Assembly: GCA_018222825.1 (NCBI GenBank)
Contig: JAAEZO010000014.1
Location: 1 to 33,036, forward strand
Length of the DNA: 33,036 nt
Reading direction: 5' to 3'
Source of the DNA: Gammaproteobacteria bacterium
GTDB lineage: Bacteria > Pseudomonadota > Gammaproteobacteria > Enterobacterales > Aeromonadaceae
Part shown: one piece after another, positions 32,744-33,036 of the stretch
Numbering within the stretch: the first letter of the stretch is position 1
Layout: every line of letters begins with the position of its first letter
Notes under the pieces: model-generated
Told to the model about the DNA's origin: nothing
The model's database searches: none
Seen by the model: the letters and a program-made list of their open reading frames with translations, nothing else
Program-made: the position numbers and the translations under genes

Positions 32744-32941
32744 ATGGCGAATAAACTATTGATTAAAAACACAACCCCGAGCAGTCGCACCCGGCAGACA
32801 ACGGCGGCCGTTTACCCGCCATCAACACAAGGTGTCGTGCCGATTGTGCAGATAAACGGCAAACGCACCCGTCGGCCCCGGTTCGGTATTGACAGGTTCG
32901 AGGACATTACCTACTATCCATCCCGTCGCTTACCGAGGTAA
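32744..32941 (+). CDS. Possible 65-residue basic protein
   Basis: The ORF starts MANKLLIKNTTPSSRTRQTT and is basic with a Ser/Thr/Arg-rich body, no membrane segment and no Cys. AAGGG lies about 9 nt before the ATG. Doubt comes from its 3' third, which carries a strong promoter (32889-32917) for the downstream tRNA and ends 12 nt before it. A real gene would overlap that promoter. No family is recognised. Confidence 0.35.
   Translation: MANKLLIKNTTPSSRTRQTTAAVYPPSTQGVVPIVQINGKRTRRPRFGIDRFEDITYYPSRRLPR
32889..32917 (+). promoter_or_regulatory. Promoter of tRNA-Pro
   Basis: A perfect TTGACA (32889-32894), a 17-bp spacer and TACTAT (32912-32917) are followed by a C-rich discriminator (CCATCCCG). 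This is the type expected of growth-rate-controlled stable RNA. The start would be about 30 nt before the tRNA. Confidence 0.8.
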
Positions 32942-32953
32942 GGTTGACGTTGT

Positions 32954-33030
32954 CGGCGTGTAGCGCAGCTTGGTAGCGCACTAGCATGGGGTGTTAGGGG
33001 TCGGAGGTTCGAATCCTCTCACGCCGACCA
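32954..33030 (+). tRNA. tRNA-Pro (anticodon GGG)
   Basis: A 77-nt cloverleaf. The 7-bp acceptor stem CGGCGTG/CACGCCG is followed by ACCA, with the CCA encoded. The D-stem GCGC/GCGC, anticodon stem CTAGC/GTTAG (one G-U pair) with loop ATGGGGT, and T-loop GGTTCGAATCC are all present. The anticodon GGG lies at 32988-32990 and reads CCC and CCU proline codons. Confidence 0.97.
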
Positions 33031-33036
33031 GATTAC

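Overview
The window reads as chromosomal DNA from a GC-rich gammaproteobacterium. The gene set (PurE/PurK, HinT-LpoB-ThiK-NagZ-Ndh in near-E. coli order, YegD, YdcH, periplasmic broad-specificity racemase, NptA, DecR-type regulator) and the FNR/Anr-like and Pho boxes fit the Aeromonadales, perhaps a marine genus such as Oceanimonas, Oceanisphaera or Zobellella. That placement is inference from gene content; no database was searched.

Layout. 1-2187: a Na+/solute symporter with an overlapping tiny partner gene (cut by the window edge), then a long leader region divergent from purEK. 2188-8057: purEK with a strong terminator, then a two-gene RND efflux operon (adaptor plus pump, no outer-membrane channel). 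8058-8400: two copies of a paired-palindrome repeat. 8401-10062: a cysteine-synthase-fold PLP enzyme divergent from a DecR-like Lrp regulator, probably a cysteine detoxification pair. 10261-11871: a chemoreceptor with a PilJ/NarX-type sensor motif and an Anr-like box upstream. 11941-12800: a TRIC/UPF0126 membrane protein under a tandem glycine riboswitch. 12860-14790: AraC regulator divergent from a bile-acid-symporter-like carrier. 14774-16018: Na+/phosphate cotransporter behind two tandem Pho boxes. 16126-17079: a possible 28-residue ORF and an HExxH protein of the CLCA_X type. 17158-19349: cobQ-cobO. 19429-21231: YdcH-like gene, a perfect FNR box, and an IS903-like element lying beside a decayed, oppositely oriented end of a related element. 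21232-23208: yegD and a small lipoprotein. 23300-25358: secreted amino-acid racemase and a small acidic secreted protein. 25586-27963: a 7TM diguanylate cyclase, a 93-residue Cys-motif protein with a textbook class II FNR promoter, and a 75-residue membrane protein. 27968-28293: three exact-period 98-bp tandem repeats. 28371-32648: ndh, nagZ, thiK, lpoB and hinT on the minus strand. 32954-33030: tRNA-Pro(GGG).

The most informative signals are regulatory: the glycine riboswitch, the Pho boxes, and several FNR/Anr-type sites (near 10110, 19758 and 27660) that suggest an oxygen- or nitrate-responsive lifestyle. I found no CRISPR array, prophage, toxin-antitoxin pair or recognisable defence island. 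The best candidates for undescribed biology are the FNR-controlled CxxxxxCxxC protein, the small ORF/operator arrangement before the HExxH protein, and the 98-bp double-palindrome array.
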